Below are positions 7,994 to 14,077 of a stretch of DNA of 15,353 nt, in pieces. Both the position numbers and the translations under genes were made by a program. Source of the stretch: Nitrospira sp. (GTDB lineage Bacteria > Nitrospirota > Nitrospiria > Nitrospirales > Nitrospiraceae); the NCBI GenBank assembly GCA_030456405.1, contig JAKDNQ010000033.1, forward strand, positions 1 through 15,353, given 5' to 3'. Under the pieces are notes generated by a model. It was not told the DNA's origin and ran no database searches. It saw nothing but the letters and a program-made list of their open reading frames with translations. Numbering within the stretch: the first letter of the stretch is position 1; the number at the start of each line of letters is the position of its first letter.

Positions 7994-8085
7994 TTGGATG
8001 GTTTGTTTTGTATGTCTCGTTTGTTTGGTTGAACAAAACTAACCAGATAAACCAAATAAACCAGATCAACCAAATGAACCAATTC
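7994..8085. repeat. Nonamer-periodic inverted repeat D
   Basis: The right arm is five 9-base units in perfect register at 8041, 8050, 8059, 8068 and 8077 with consensus AACCARATN. The left part (7994-8034) is a T/G-rich 9-periodic complement with units such as TTGTTTGGT. Positions 8013-8034 are identical over 22 bases to 11091-11112 in repeat C. GGACTTTTTC at 8101-8110 is the exact complement of GAAAAAGTCC at 11044-11053, at a similar distance from the array, so D looks like a decayed relative of C in the opposite orientation. Confidence 0.8.
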
Positions 8086-8152
8086 AGCCTGTCGGCTTCT
8101 GGACTTTTTCTGGTGGGGAGATCCCTTCGTGGCTACAATAGCACCCGATACA

Positions 8153-8337
8153 AGGAGCCTGTCCGACATTGACCATTCTACTGCGGCGAAAGATCTGCGA
8201 CCATCTGCGTCGTACTCGGCCCGAAAAAATCCTCAACGTATTCCAGCGAATACGCCTCCGGTTTTTCCAGGCCTGCGGCCTCGCATCTGACCGCATCTCT
8301 TTCGCCTCGTCACGAAGGCAATGTCGGACAGGCTCCT
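8153..8337. repeat. Foldback repeat, copy B (perfect 19-bp terminal inverted repeats)
   Basis: AGGAGCCTGTCCGACATTG at 8153-8171 has an exact reverse complement at 8319-8337. Inside, 8185-8209 and 8282-8306 pair at 19 of 25 positions, with all six mismatches grouped as three 2x2 internal loops. At the centre is a 7-bp stem at 8237-8254 (CGTATTC, loop CAGC, GAATACG). The core 8229-8281 matches copy A. The repeat carries an ATG at 8321 that opens into the next gene and a mirrored one on the other strand, both reading MSDRLL; I take these as artefacts. With repeat D this accounts for most of the 368-base gap 7986-8353. Confidence 0.9.
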
Positions 8338-8353
8338 AGAAGGGAACCACCTC

Positions 8354-9721
8354 ATGCTCGACGATTTCGGAAAAGACATGCTCATGCTTGGCGGCACTGT
8401 CGTTGGCTTCATCGCAACGGTGTTGACTCTTCTGGAGAAGCTACTCGAAGTCAAAGCCCGGTTCACGTCGCTGACATCGAAGAAAGAACGAAAATCGCCG
8501 TCCCCAACGGAGCGTCCGGCTGCCGACTCGCCTTCGACGACCGGTTTCTTTTCATCGAAGCCCCTCCGTGGGGTTTCCTATCTCCTCTTGTACGAAACCA
8601 GCGTCATCGTCGCGGCAGGTCTGCTGCTCAACTACATTGGGCTGACGTTGAGCCGGCATTTGGAGAGTATCCTGTTCCTCGATATGACAGGAACAGCACT
8701 CGTGGCGTTTCTCTTGGGCCCCTGGTGGGGCGCCATTGTCGCGCTCCTCTCGAATTCCGTTGTGAACTGGTTATTGTACCCAGAAACAGGCGGGGATGTG
8801 GTCATTTTCCCCTGGTCGCTGGTCAACATCGCCGGCGCATTCTATTGGGGCTGGATGGCGAGGCAACTAGGCTTTCACACCTATCTCCGCACAGGGTGCA
8901 ATTCCGCCCTGTCCCATGGTTGGTTCCTGTATATCTTTGGTGTCGGCGGCGCGGTCGTCATGAGTTTGCCGGGAACGGTTATCCAAGCGGCATTGCATGA
9001 GCAAACGATTTTTGCCTTGAACCCTGACGTGGCCGAGTCAGTGAGCCAGCGTGTGCTCAAATGGGAACAGACGGCGCATCTTTATCTCGACTCCCTCTTT
9101 GGTTTCACGTGGGGTGACAGTCTGAGTTGGTGGATCGTGAACTGGTTTCAGAACTGGATCCGCTATGTTCCGGATAAAACCATGAGCGCGGCGATCGCGC
9201 TTGTCGTGCTCAAGTATGGGTATCCGCTCTTTGAGCGTGAACTGATTCATGGAGGACCGGAGGGAGCGCGCCTGAACGATGAACGCATTCTGCCGCTGGT
9301 GTTGGGGTTGCTCTATGCCCCTTCCTTCGCTGCCCTGCTCAGCAGTGAAACATACGGAGGTCCAGCCTATTGGCCTTTGTGGGCAGCGCCTTGGCTGTTG
9401 ATCCTGGTGGGCTATGGCTATTTGCGCTATTGGGGCGCAGCGGAAGGAGCCTTGAAAACAGCCAAACTTCAACGAGCCGATCGGTATGCCCGCGCACTGA
9501 AACAGATCGGGCGGGAAGCCTCCCATGAATTCTGTAAACGGCTGACTTTCATGACCCTGATCGCAAGTCTCCTCTTTGCCCTCTGTCTTCCCATCCTCCT
9601 ATCGGATTTCTACCGCGCGACGTTCAAGTTCTTCTGCGTCGTCTATGGATTTCTGCTGGTGGTGCACCTGGTTCGTATTTCTATTGCGCAGAACATATCC
9701 GTCTCCCGGGCGAATGAATGA
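8354..9721 (+). CDS. Multi-pass membrane protein of unknown function, ECF S-component-like segment
   Basis: A 455-residue protein with a first hydrophobic helix (about 9-31), a polar, serine- and lysine-rich linker (about 34-72) and then many membrane segments. Residues about 84-175 contain LDMTGTALVAFLLGPWWGA, then a short loop, then FPWSLVNIAGAFYWGWMA. This pattern (acidic residue, AxxLGPxxG, later LVNxxGxxxWG) resembles substrate-binding S components of ECF vitamin transporters, but I cannot confirm it and see no ECF ATPase or T component nearby. I start at ATG 8354, not at the in-frame ATG 8321, because 8321 lies in the terminal inverted repeat of copy B. AAGGG ending at 8344 supports the later start. 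Function not assigned. Confidence 0.75.
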   Translation: MLDDFGKDMLMLGGTVVGFIATVLTLLEKLLEVKARFTSLTSKKERKSPSPTERPAADSPSTTGFFSSKPLRGVSYLLLYETSVIVAAGLLLNYIGLTLSRHLESILFLDMTGTALVAFLLGPWWGAIVALLSNSVVNWLLYPETGGDVVIFPWSLVNIAGAFYWGWMARQLGFHTYLRTGCNSALSHGWFLYIFGVGGAVVMSLPGTVIQAALHEQTIFALNPDVAESVSQRVLKWEQTAHLYLDSLFGFTWGDSLSWWIVNWFQNWIRYVPDKTMSAAIALVVLKYGYPLFERELIHGGPEGARLNDERILPLVLGLLYAPSFAALLSSETYGGPAYWPLWAAPWLLILVGYGYLRYWGAAEGALKTAKLQRADRYARALKQIGREASHEFCKRLTFMTLIASLLFALCLPILLSDFYRATFKFFCVVYGFLLVVHLVRISIAQNISVSRANE

Positions 9722-9723
9722 GC

Positions 9724-9825
9724 GTGAAACGTGAAGGGTGAGGGGTTAGGCGTAAGGGGCAAAGAGAGAACGGCCCCTTACCTCTGACGCCTTACGCGCC
9801 TGACGCCTTACCCCTAACGCCTAAC
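9724..9825. repeat. Heptamer inverted repeat in a convergent gap (unit GTRAGGS / CGCCTTA)
   Basis: Left arm units of 7 bases lie at 9724, 9731, 9738, 9745, 9752 and 9759, grading from GTGAAAC to GTAAGGG. Right arm units lie at 9774, 9781, 9788, then after a 9-base unit at 9804, 9811 and 9818 (CGCCTTA, CCCCTAA, CGCCTAA). The loop is under 15 bases. It lies between the converging ends of the membrane protein gene and the protease gene and could act as a two-way transcription stop. The protease stop codon (9792-9794) and its last dozen residues are encoded by the right arm. Confidence 0.88.
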
Positions 9826-10979
9826 GATTCCGATCCGCGAAGCTGGAGAAAGCGTGCGATAGCCGACCGGGTGATGAGGCCAACAATCTCCCCGTTTTCC
9901 ATCACCACAAGACAATTAAAGCCAGCCTGGGCCATGCGGTCCATCGCCTGCATGATGGACCAATCTGGTGGGATACAGAGCGTCGGTGACATCGGGCGCA
10001 TAATCTCGCGAACGCGGCGCGATGGCCAGAGGGCTGTAGGAAGCGCCTGTACGTCTCGCACCGTGACCACCCCGAGAATCTCCCTCTCTTCGCACACAGG
10101 GAACTCGCCATATCCCTGCGCGACAAAGTACTGATCGACCGCGTCCTGCACCGTCATATCCGGCAACAAGGTCACGAGGCGGTGGACCATGACCTGACTA
10201 ACGGCCACCGACGTCAACAACATCCGCGGGGCTGTCTGCCGTCTACTTGCCAATGCCGTCGCAAAGAGGAAAGCGCCGATAAAGATGAGCCAGCCCCCGT
10301 TCGTCGCGATGGACTGACTCAGAAGCCCAGACCAGGCTCCCCCAATCAAGACCACACCGATCAATCCGAGCGCGACGCCGAATCCTATTCCCGCAAATGC
10401 CGCCTGGCTGGTGGCTCGATGAAAGTCCTTGTTTCGGGCCCACAGTCCAGCCCGTAACACGCGCCCTCCGTCTAACGGAAACCCCGGGATCAGATTGAAC
10501 AGTCCAAGCTGGATATTCACCATTCCCAGTAGACTTCCAAGGACGATGAGCCCTTTCATGCCTGGTTGTGAAAATAATGATTCCATGGCCATGGCTCCGC
10601 CGAGACACACGGCTCCCAGGATCAAGCTGACGAGTGGTCCCGCCATTGCGATCAAAAACTCGGCCCGCGGACTGGGCGGCTCCTTCCCCATGTGCGCCAT
10701 CCCCCCGAAAATGAACAAGGTAATCTGTCTGATAGGGATCTGATAGCGCAGTGCCACATAAGAATGTCCTAGTTCATGCAGAAGGACAGAGAGGAACAAC
10801 AAGAGGGCAGCAATCCCACCCATTCCCCAATAGCGCGGAGCCGATAGACCAGGCAATGTGTCGGGTAAATAGCCTGTGGCTAATGACCAGGTGACAAAGA
10901 AGAACACGGCAAACCAGGAGGCATGCAGGTGAATCGGGATGCCAAGCGCACGGCCGATTTTCCAATTGGGCAAAGACAT
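9792..10979 (-). CDS. Site-2 protease family zinc metalloprotease (M50B) with two CBS domains
   Basis: A 395-residue intramembrane metalloprotease of the SpoIVFB-like M50B type. The zinc motif HELGH is at residues 68-72 in a membrane helix, and the third ligand motif LDGG is at 169-172, inside NLIPGFPLDGGRVLRA. After the last helix, two CBS domains (about 250-300 and 312-370) would sense an adenosine nucleotide or a similar ligand. Homologues usually begin near MSLPNWKIGRALGIPIHLHASW, so I start at 10979. The frame extends to 11075 into repeat C, which I reject. A TTG at 11015 preceded by AAGGAGG (complement of 11026-11032) at 10 bases is a possible alternative start. The last residues (about ESLGVRGKASGA) are encoded by the heptamer array, so the true tail may have been replaced. 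Confidence 0.92.
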   Translation of the reverse strand: MSLPNWKIGRALGIPIHLHASWFAVFFFVTWSLATGYLPDTLPGLSAPRYWGMGGIAALLLFLSVLLHELGHSYVALRYQIPIRQITLFIFGGMAHMGKEPPSPRAEFLIAMAGPLVSLILGAVCLGGAMAMESLFSQPGMKGLIVLGSLLGMVNIQLGLFNLIPGFPLDGGRVLRAGLWARNKDFHRATSQAAFAGIGFGVALGLIGVVLIGGAWSGLLSQSIATNGGWLIFIGAFLFATALASRRQTAPRMLLTSVAVSQVMVHRLVTLLPDMTVQDAVDQYFVAQGYGEFPVCEEREILGVVTVRDVQALPTALWPSRRVREIMRPMSPTLCIPPDWSIMQAMDRMAQAGFNCLVVMENGEIVGLITRSAIARFLQLRGSESLGVRGKASGA

Positions 10980-11032
10980 ACGTTTACCGTAACAGTAGGG
11001 GAATTGAAGCGTCAACTCGGCTTCGCCTCCTT

Positions 11033-11185
11033 CGCAGGCTGCTGAAAAAGTCCGCCAGCGTAAGAAGACCGTCATTTGGTTGATTTGGTCTGTCTCGTTT
11101 GTTTGGTTGAACCAGATTAACCAGATAGACCAGATGAACCAGACAAACTACGCGCGAAGAGGACGGCCATTTTGAGCAGCCTGCG
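11033..11185. repeat. Foldback repeat, copy C, with a nonamer hairpin in place of the core
   Basis: Outer arms 11033-11054 and 11164-11185 pair at 19 of 22 positions. The left reads CGCAGGCTGCT followed by GAAAAAG, close to copy A. In place of the usual core it holds a 9-periodic array: left units at 11075, 11084, 11093 and 11102 (TTTGGTTGA type), right units at 11110, 11119, 11128 and 11137 (AACCAGATN). It lies between two divergent genes. Its left arm makes a false N-terminal extension of the protease gene, and its right arm a false TTG start of the deacetylase gene. Confidence 0.85.
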
Positions 11186-11200
11186 GGATTCGGATATACT
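11172..11200 (+). promoter_or_regulatory. Putative sigma-70-type promoter, partly inside repeat C
   Basis: TTGAGC (11172-11177), a 17-base spacer, and TATACT (11195-11200) match the -35/-10 consensus at 4 and 5 of 6 positions. The expected transcription start, about 7 bases after the -10 box, falls on or next to the ATG at 11208, so the mRNA would be leaderless. That fits the absence of any ribosome site there. The -35 box is part of the right arm of repeat C. Inference from sequence only. Confidence 0.5.
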
Positions 11201-11207
11201 AGCTACC

Positions 11208-11924
11208 ATGCGACTGCGCGACTCCTCAGGGATACTGTGCCTGGCCCTTATGGTGCTGCTTGTCCCGGCGATGCCTTCTGTTACGCGAGCCCAGGTAGTC
11301 AGGTCCGGCCCACCTTCTTGTCCGGGAGTTGCCTTAACGTTCGATCTCTGCCCGGTGCGGAACGGAACGGGCTACGATCAGGCCCTGATCGACTATTTGA
11401 TAGAGCAGAAGATCCCAGCGACCTTCTTCATGTCCGGGAAATGGATCTCGAAACATGATCGGCAAGTGAAGGCCCTCCTCCAGGTGCCGTTCTTTGAAGT
11501 CGGCACCCATGGGGAGATCCATGCTCATATGCCGTTTCAATCTGCAGAAGAGCAGAAACAAGAAATTCTCGGACCAGTTCGTCTGTTCAAAACCAAGTAC
11601 AGTCACAATGCGATCCTGTTTCGCCCTCCCTATGGGGAATTCAACGATGACACTGTCAATGTGACTCGCGCCCTCGGCCTCCAATTCATTTTGTGGAATG
11701 TCGTGTCCGGCGACCCAGACCCCACGCTCACGGCGATCCGGATCGAAGACCGATTGAAACAGTTAGTCCGGAAGGGTAGTGTCATCGTGATGCACGCCAA
11801 TGGCAAAGGCAAATATACGCACGAGGTCGTGCGGGATCTCCATCAGCATCTCTTGCCGGAACGACATCTTGCCCCTATGACTGTGAGCGATCTTCTAAGC
11901 TGTAATGGCCAGGCAGCCCCATGA
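11208..11924 (+). CDS. Exported polysaccharide deacetylase-like protein (NodB fold, altered motif 1)
   Basis: A 238-residue protein with a signal peptide (charged MRLRDSSG, hydrophobic core, cleavage near TRA-Q at residue 28). The NodB-type motifs are visible: motif 1 TFDLCP (44-49), motif 2 THGEIH (100-105, H101 and H105 as zinc ligands), motif 3 RPPYGE (139-144), then LWNVVSGDP and VIVMHAN. Motif 1 is normally TFDDGP; here the second aspartate, a zinc ligand, is L47, while the catalytic-base aspartate D46 remains. It probably acts on an envelope or extracellular sugar polymer, possibly with altered metal binding. The in-frame TTG at 11172 is in repeat C and rejected. The stop overlaps the next start as ATGA. 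Confidence 0.85.
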   Translation: MRLRDSSGILCLALMVLLVPAMPSVTRAQVVRSGPPSCPGVALTFDLCPVRNGTGYDQALIDYLIEQKIPATFFMSGKWISKHDRQVKALLQVPFFEVGTHGEIHAHMPFQSAEEQKQEILGPVRLFKTKYSHNAILFRPPYGEFNDDTVNVTRALGLQFILWNVVSGDPDPTLTAIRIEDRLKQLVRKGSVIVMHANGKGKYTHEVVRDLHQHLLPERHLAPMTVSDLLSCNGQAAP

Positions 11925-12400
11925 CCGATCCGATCGTGCGCCCCATGGCGGCGGAGGATCGGGCAGCCGTCGTGGAATTGTTGGCAGACGCCGATCCCTG
12001 GAAACGTCTTGGCTATCAAGCCAAAGATTGGGACAGCTATTTCACACCGCTTCCCCAGGGGCGTGACAGCTTTGTTGTGGAACAGGATGGCAGAGTGGCC
12101 GGCATTGCGGTCGTGCGTCAGAAGTTCTTACTCGGTGATTATTTGGAACTGCTTGGAGTGGCGGACTGGGCGAGAGGCAAGGGGCTAGGGGGACAGTTGC
12201 TCACTCATGTCGAAGAAGCTGTTTTTGCGAGGGTAAAGAACGTGTTCGCTTGCGTGTCGGACTTCAACGACCAGGGCCGGAAATTTTACAAGAAACAGGG
12301 CTACCAGGAGATTGGCCCCATGCCGGATTTTCTGATCCCGGGCAGTGCAGAAATTCTGCTGCGCAAGGCCAGCGGGCCGGCGCGAAGCGCGAATGGTTGA
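11921..12400 (+). CDS. GNAT-family N-acetyltransferase
   Basis: A 159-residue protein with the GNAT fold. The acetyl-CoA pyrophosphate loop is visible as RGKGLGGQLL (about residues 84-93) after the strand ELLGVAD, and FNDQGRKFYKKQGYQEIG is the usual motif B with the tyrosine near the end. The substrate is unknown. The ATG overlaps the stop of the deacetylase gene by four bases, so the two are probably translated together and may act on related molecules. The stop (12398-12400) and the last residues (ANG) fall within the first unit of the heptamer array downstream, so the extreme C-terminus is repeat-derived. Confidence 0.88.
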   Translation: MTDPIVRPMAAEDRAAVVELLADADPWKRLGYQAKDWDSYFTPLPQGRDSFVVEQDGRVAGIAVVRQKFLLGDYLELLGVADWARGKGLGGQLLTHVEEAVFARVKNVFACVSDFNDQGRKFYKKQGYQEIGPMPDFLIPGSAEILLRKASGPARSANG

Positions 12401-12526
12401 TGGTCAATGATCGCAGAAAGGAAATGGTTCATGGTAAATGGTCGATGGTTAATGAAGCCGGAAAGGTTTTGTCGGATTTTGCCTTCGTCAATCATCGCCC
12501 ATTAACCATTCACCATTGACCATTTG
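12393..12526. repeat. Heptamer inverted repeat between GNAT and glyoxalase genes (unit ATGGTNN)
   Basis: Left arm units of 7 bases lie at 12393, 12400 and 12407, then after 10 other bases at 12424, 12431, 12438, 12445 and 12452 (ATGGTTC, ATGGTAA, ATGGTCG and so on). The right arm has units at 12499, 12506, 12513 and 12520 of the form CCATTNN. The first four positions of each unit are nearly fixed, while the last three vary freely. The GNAT stop is in the left arm, and the right arm runs into the glyoxalase ribosome site GGAGG (12526-12530). Confidence 0.9.
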
Positions 12527-12534
12527 GAGGCCCT

Positions 12535-12933
12535 ATGCGCGTGACGAAGCTCCTCCACACCCGCATGCGAGTCAGCGACATGGAACAGACCATCAGCTTC
12601 TACACCAGCGTCCTTGGCCTGGAGGTTTTGGAGCGGAAGGTCTCGCCGCGAGGGTCTCATCTGGCTTTTCTCAAGGTGCCCAACAGTGAAGAGTTAATTG
12701 AGTTGACCAGTTTTCCGCCGAGCGGACCAGTAAAAGTGCAGGAAGACCTCGTCCATCTCGCCTTTCAGGTAGAGAGCCTCGACGACACCATTGCGTCGCT
12801 CAATGCGAAGGGTGTTAAGGTGACGGACGGGCCGACCACAACCTCTTCCGGAAGCCGCTTCATTTTCATCGATGCCCCGGATGGGTATGAAATCGAACTC
12901 ATTGAACGACCGTCCGGCATCGCTTTCGTCTAA
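12535..12933 (+). CDS. gloA: Glyoxalase I-like VOC-family metalloenzyme
   Basis: A 132-residue single VOC-fold protein, close in length to bacterial lactoylglutathione lyase, which turns the hemithioacetal of methylglyoxal and a thiol into a lactoyl thioester. The four metal ligands of the E. coli enzyme (H5, E56, H74, E122) appear to be present as H8 (in LLHT), E56 (in LIELT), H74 (in LVHLAF) and E121 (in YEIELIE). Other typical features are FYTSVLGLEVL and the C-terminal DAPDGYEIELIE. GGAGG at 12526-12530 is 4 bases before the ATG. It could also be a related VOC enzyme using another thiol, since motif agreement does not fix the substrate; I use the symbol with that reservation. Confidence 0.72.
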   Translation: MRVTKLLHTRMRVSDMEQTISFYTSVLGLEVLERKVSPRGSHLAFLKVPNSEELIELTSFPPSGPVKVQEDLVHLAFQVESLDDTIASLNAKGVKVTDGPTTTSSGSRFIFIDAPDGYEIELIERPSGIAFV

Positions 12934-12963
12934 ATACAAATGGACAATTGGTCATTAGGAGAA

Positions 12964-13060
12964 ATGGTTAATGGCGAATGGTTGATGGTGCATGAAGATC
13001 GAATCGGTCAGTCTTACTTTTCCCTCATCAGCCATTCACCATCAACCATTAACCATGCAT
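12964..13060. repeat. Heptamer inverted repeat between glyoxalase and dapF-like genes (unit ATGGTNN)
   Basis: Left arm units lie at 12964, 12971, 12978, 12985 and 12992 (ATGGTTA, ATGGCGA and so on). Right arm units lie at 13026, 13033, 13040, 13047 and 13054 (CATTCAC, CATCAAC and so on). The loop is about 27 bases. The outermost 11 bases (ATGGTTAATGG) pair perfectly; further in, the ATGG cores pair while the three variable bases of each unit often do not. It takes up half of the 194-base gap. Confidence 0.9.
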
Positions 13061-13127
13061 CAAGGTATCAAACGGCCGCTAAGAGTTGGCGAGTGACGCC
13101 TCGCAGATCATGAACAAGGAGTGAGCA

Positions 13128-13997
13128 ATGAAAAATGGGTTCTTCCGCGGGCATGGGCTGGGCAATGACTATGTGGTGATGGACCCCAAGGAACTGTCGT
13201 TTTCGCTGACTCCATCCAGGGTCAAAACCGTCTGCGATCGCAACTGGGGTTTGGGCAGCGATGGGATCCTTGCGCTGGTCCCGTCAAAGAAAGCGGACTT
13301 CGGCCTGCGCATCTTCAATCCAGACGGGAGCGAGGCGGAAAAATCAGGCAACGGATTGCGCATATTTGCCCGCTATCTTCACGCGACCGGCAAGACGAAA
13401 AAGAAGCGCTTCACCGTCGAGACCAAAGGCGGACTGGTCACGATTGCGCTGCATGTGGACCGGCATGGGGATGCGAGCGCCGTCACCGTCGAAATGGGCC
13501 GGGCGATGTTCCAGCCGGCCGCACTTCCCTGTATTCTCACGACCAGCGAGCTGATCGAACAGCCTATCGACGCGGCAGGTCAGTCGCTGACCTTTACCGG
13601 GGTCAGCGTCGGGAATCCACACTGTGTCGTCTTCAAACCCGCCGGACAGTCCTGGTCGCGTGAGGATCTTCTGAAATTGGGACCGGCATTAGAGAACCAT
13701 TCCCTGTTCCCCAAGCGAACCAATGTACAACTTGCCGTACCGACCGGCCCGAAAGAACTCTTCATTCTGATCTGGGAACGCGGAGCCGGTGAAACCCAGG
13801 CCTCCGGGTCCTCATCCTGCGCCGCCGCGAGCGCAGCCGTCCGGCTCGGGTTAGTGAAGAGCCCTGTCACGGTGAAAATGCCGGGAGGCCGGCTCAACAT
13901 CGAAGTCGCCAAGGACTTCAGCCTCACCTTGAAGGGGCCTGTTGCGGAAGTGGCCAGGGGCACGCTCAGCCCCTCATTTGTGCGATTGTTACGATGA
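13128..13997 (+). CDS. DapF-family protein lacking both catalytic cysteines
   Basis: A 289-residue protein with the DapF (diaminopimelate epimerase) two-domain fold. Ligand-binding positions of DapF are kept: N13 in GLGNDY, N64 and DGSE, G74-N75-G76, N163 in VGNPH, N199, and E217-R218-G in WERGAGET. The two cysteines that act as acid and base in DapF (EMCGNG and ACGTG in E. coli) are both serine: S73 in EKSGNG (codon TCA at 13344) and S226 in ASGSSS (codon TCC at 13803). The standard two-cysteine epimerization is therefore unlikely. It may bind a diaminopimelate-like amino acid and do something else, or be a diverged subgroup. AAGGAG at 13116-13121 is 6 bases before the ATG. The reading frame is clean. 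Confidence 0.85.
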   Translation: MKNGFFRGHGLGNDYVVMDPKELSFSLTPSRVKTVCDRNWGLGSDGILALVPSKKADFGLRIFNPDGSEAEKSGNGLRIFARYLHATGKTKKKRFTVETKGGLVTIALHVDRHGDASAVTVEMGRAMFQPAALPCILTTSELIEQPIDAAGQSLTFTGVSVGNPHCVVFKPAGQSWSREDLLKLGPALENHSLFPKRTNVQLAVPTGPKELFILIWERGAGETQASGSSSCAAASAAVRLGLVKSPVTVKMPGGRLNIEVAKDFSLTLKGPVAEVARGTLSPSFVRLLR

Positions 13998-14005
13998 GGG
14001 AATCT

Positions 14006-14054
14006 ATGGGTGATGGTAGATGGGTAATGGTAAATGGGTGATTGTGGATGCTAT
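14006..14054. repeat. Left heptamer arm flanking the four-helix-bundle gene
   Basis: Seven 7-base units in register at 14006, 14013, 14020, 14027, 14034, 14041 and 14048, mostly ATGGGTN and ATGGTAN. The array begins 8 bases after the dapF-like stop. Its complement is at 14486-14527, on the far side of the four-helix-bundle gene, making this the only one of the seven inverted arrays with a gene between its arms. Confidence 0.88.
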
Positions 14055-14077
14055 GAAATAACGAGATCCAAGGAGAG

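Noticed and set aside
7828..8169. Minus-strand open frame beginning MSDRLL
   Set aside because: Its start is the mirrored terminal repeat of copy B, its middle is repeat D translated, and its end is the shadow of the YihY gene.
10980..11075. 32-residue N-terminal extension of the protease
   Set aside because: It is encoded largely by the left part of repeat C and has no family counterpart; the TTG at 11015 is kept only as a minor alternative.
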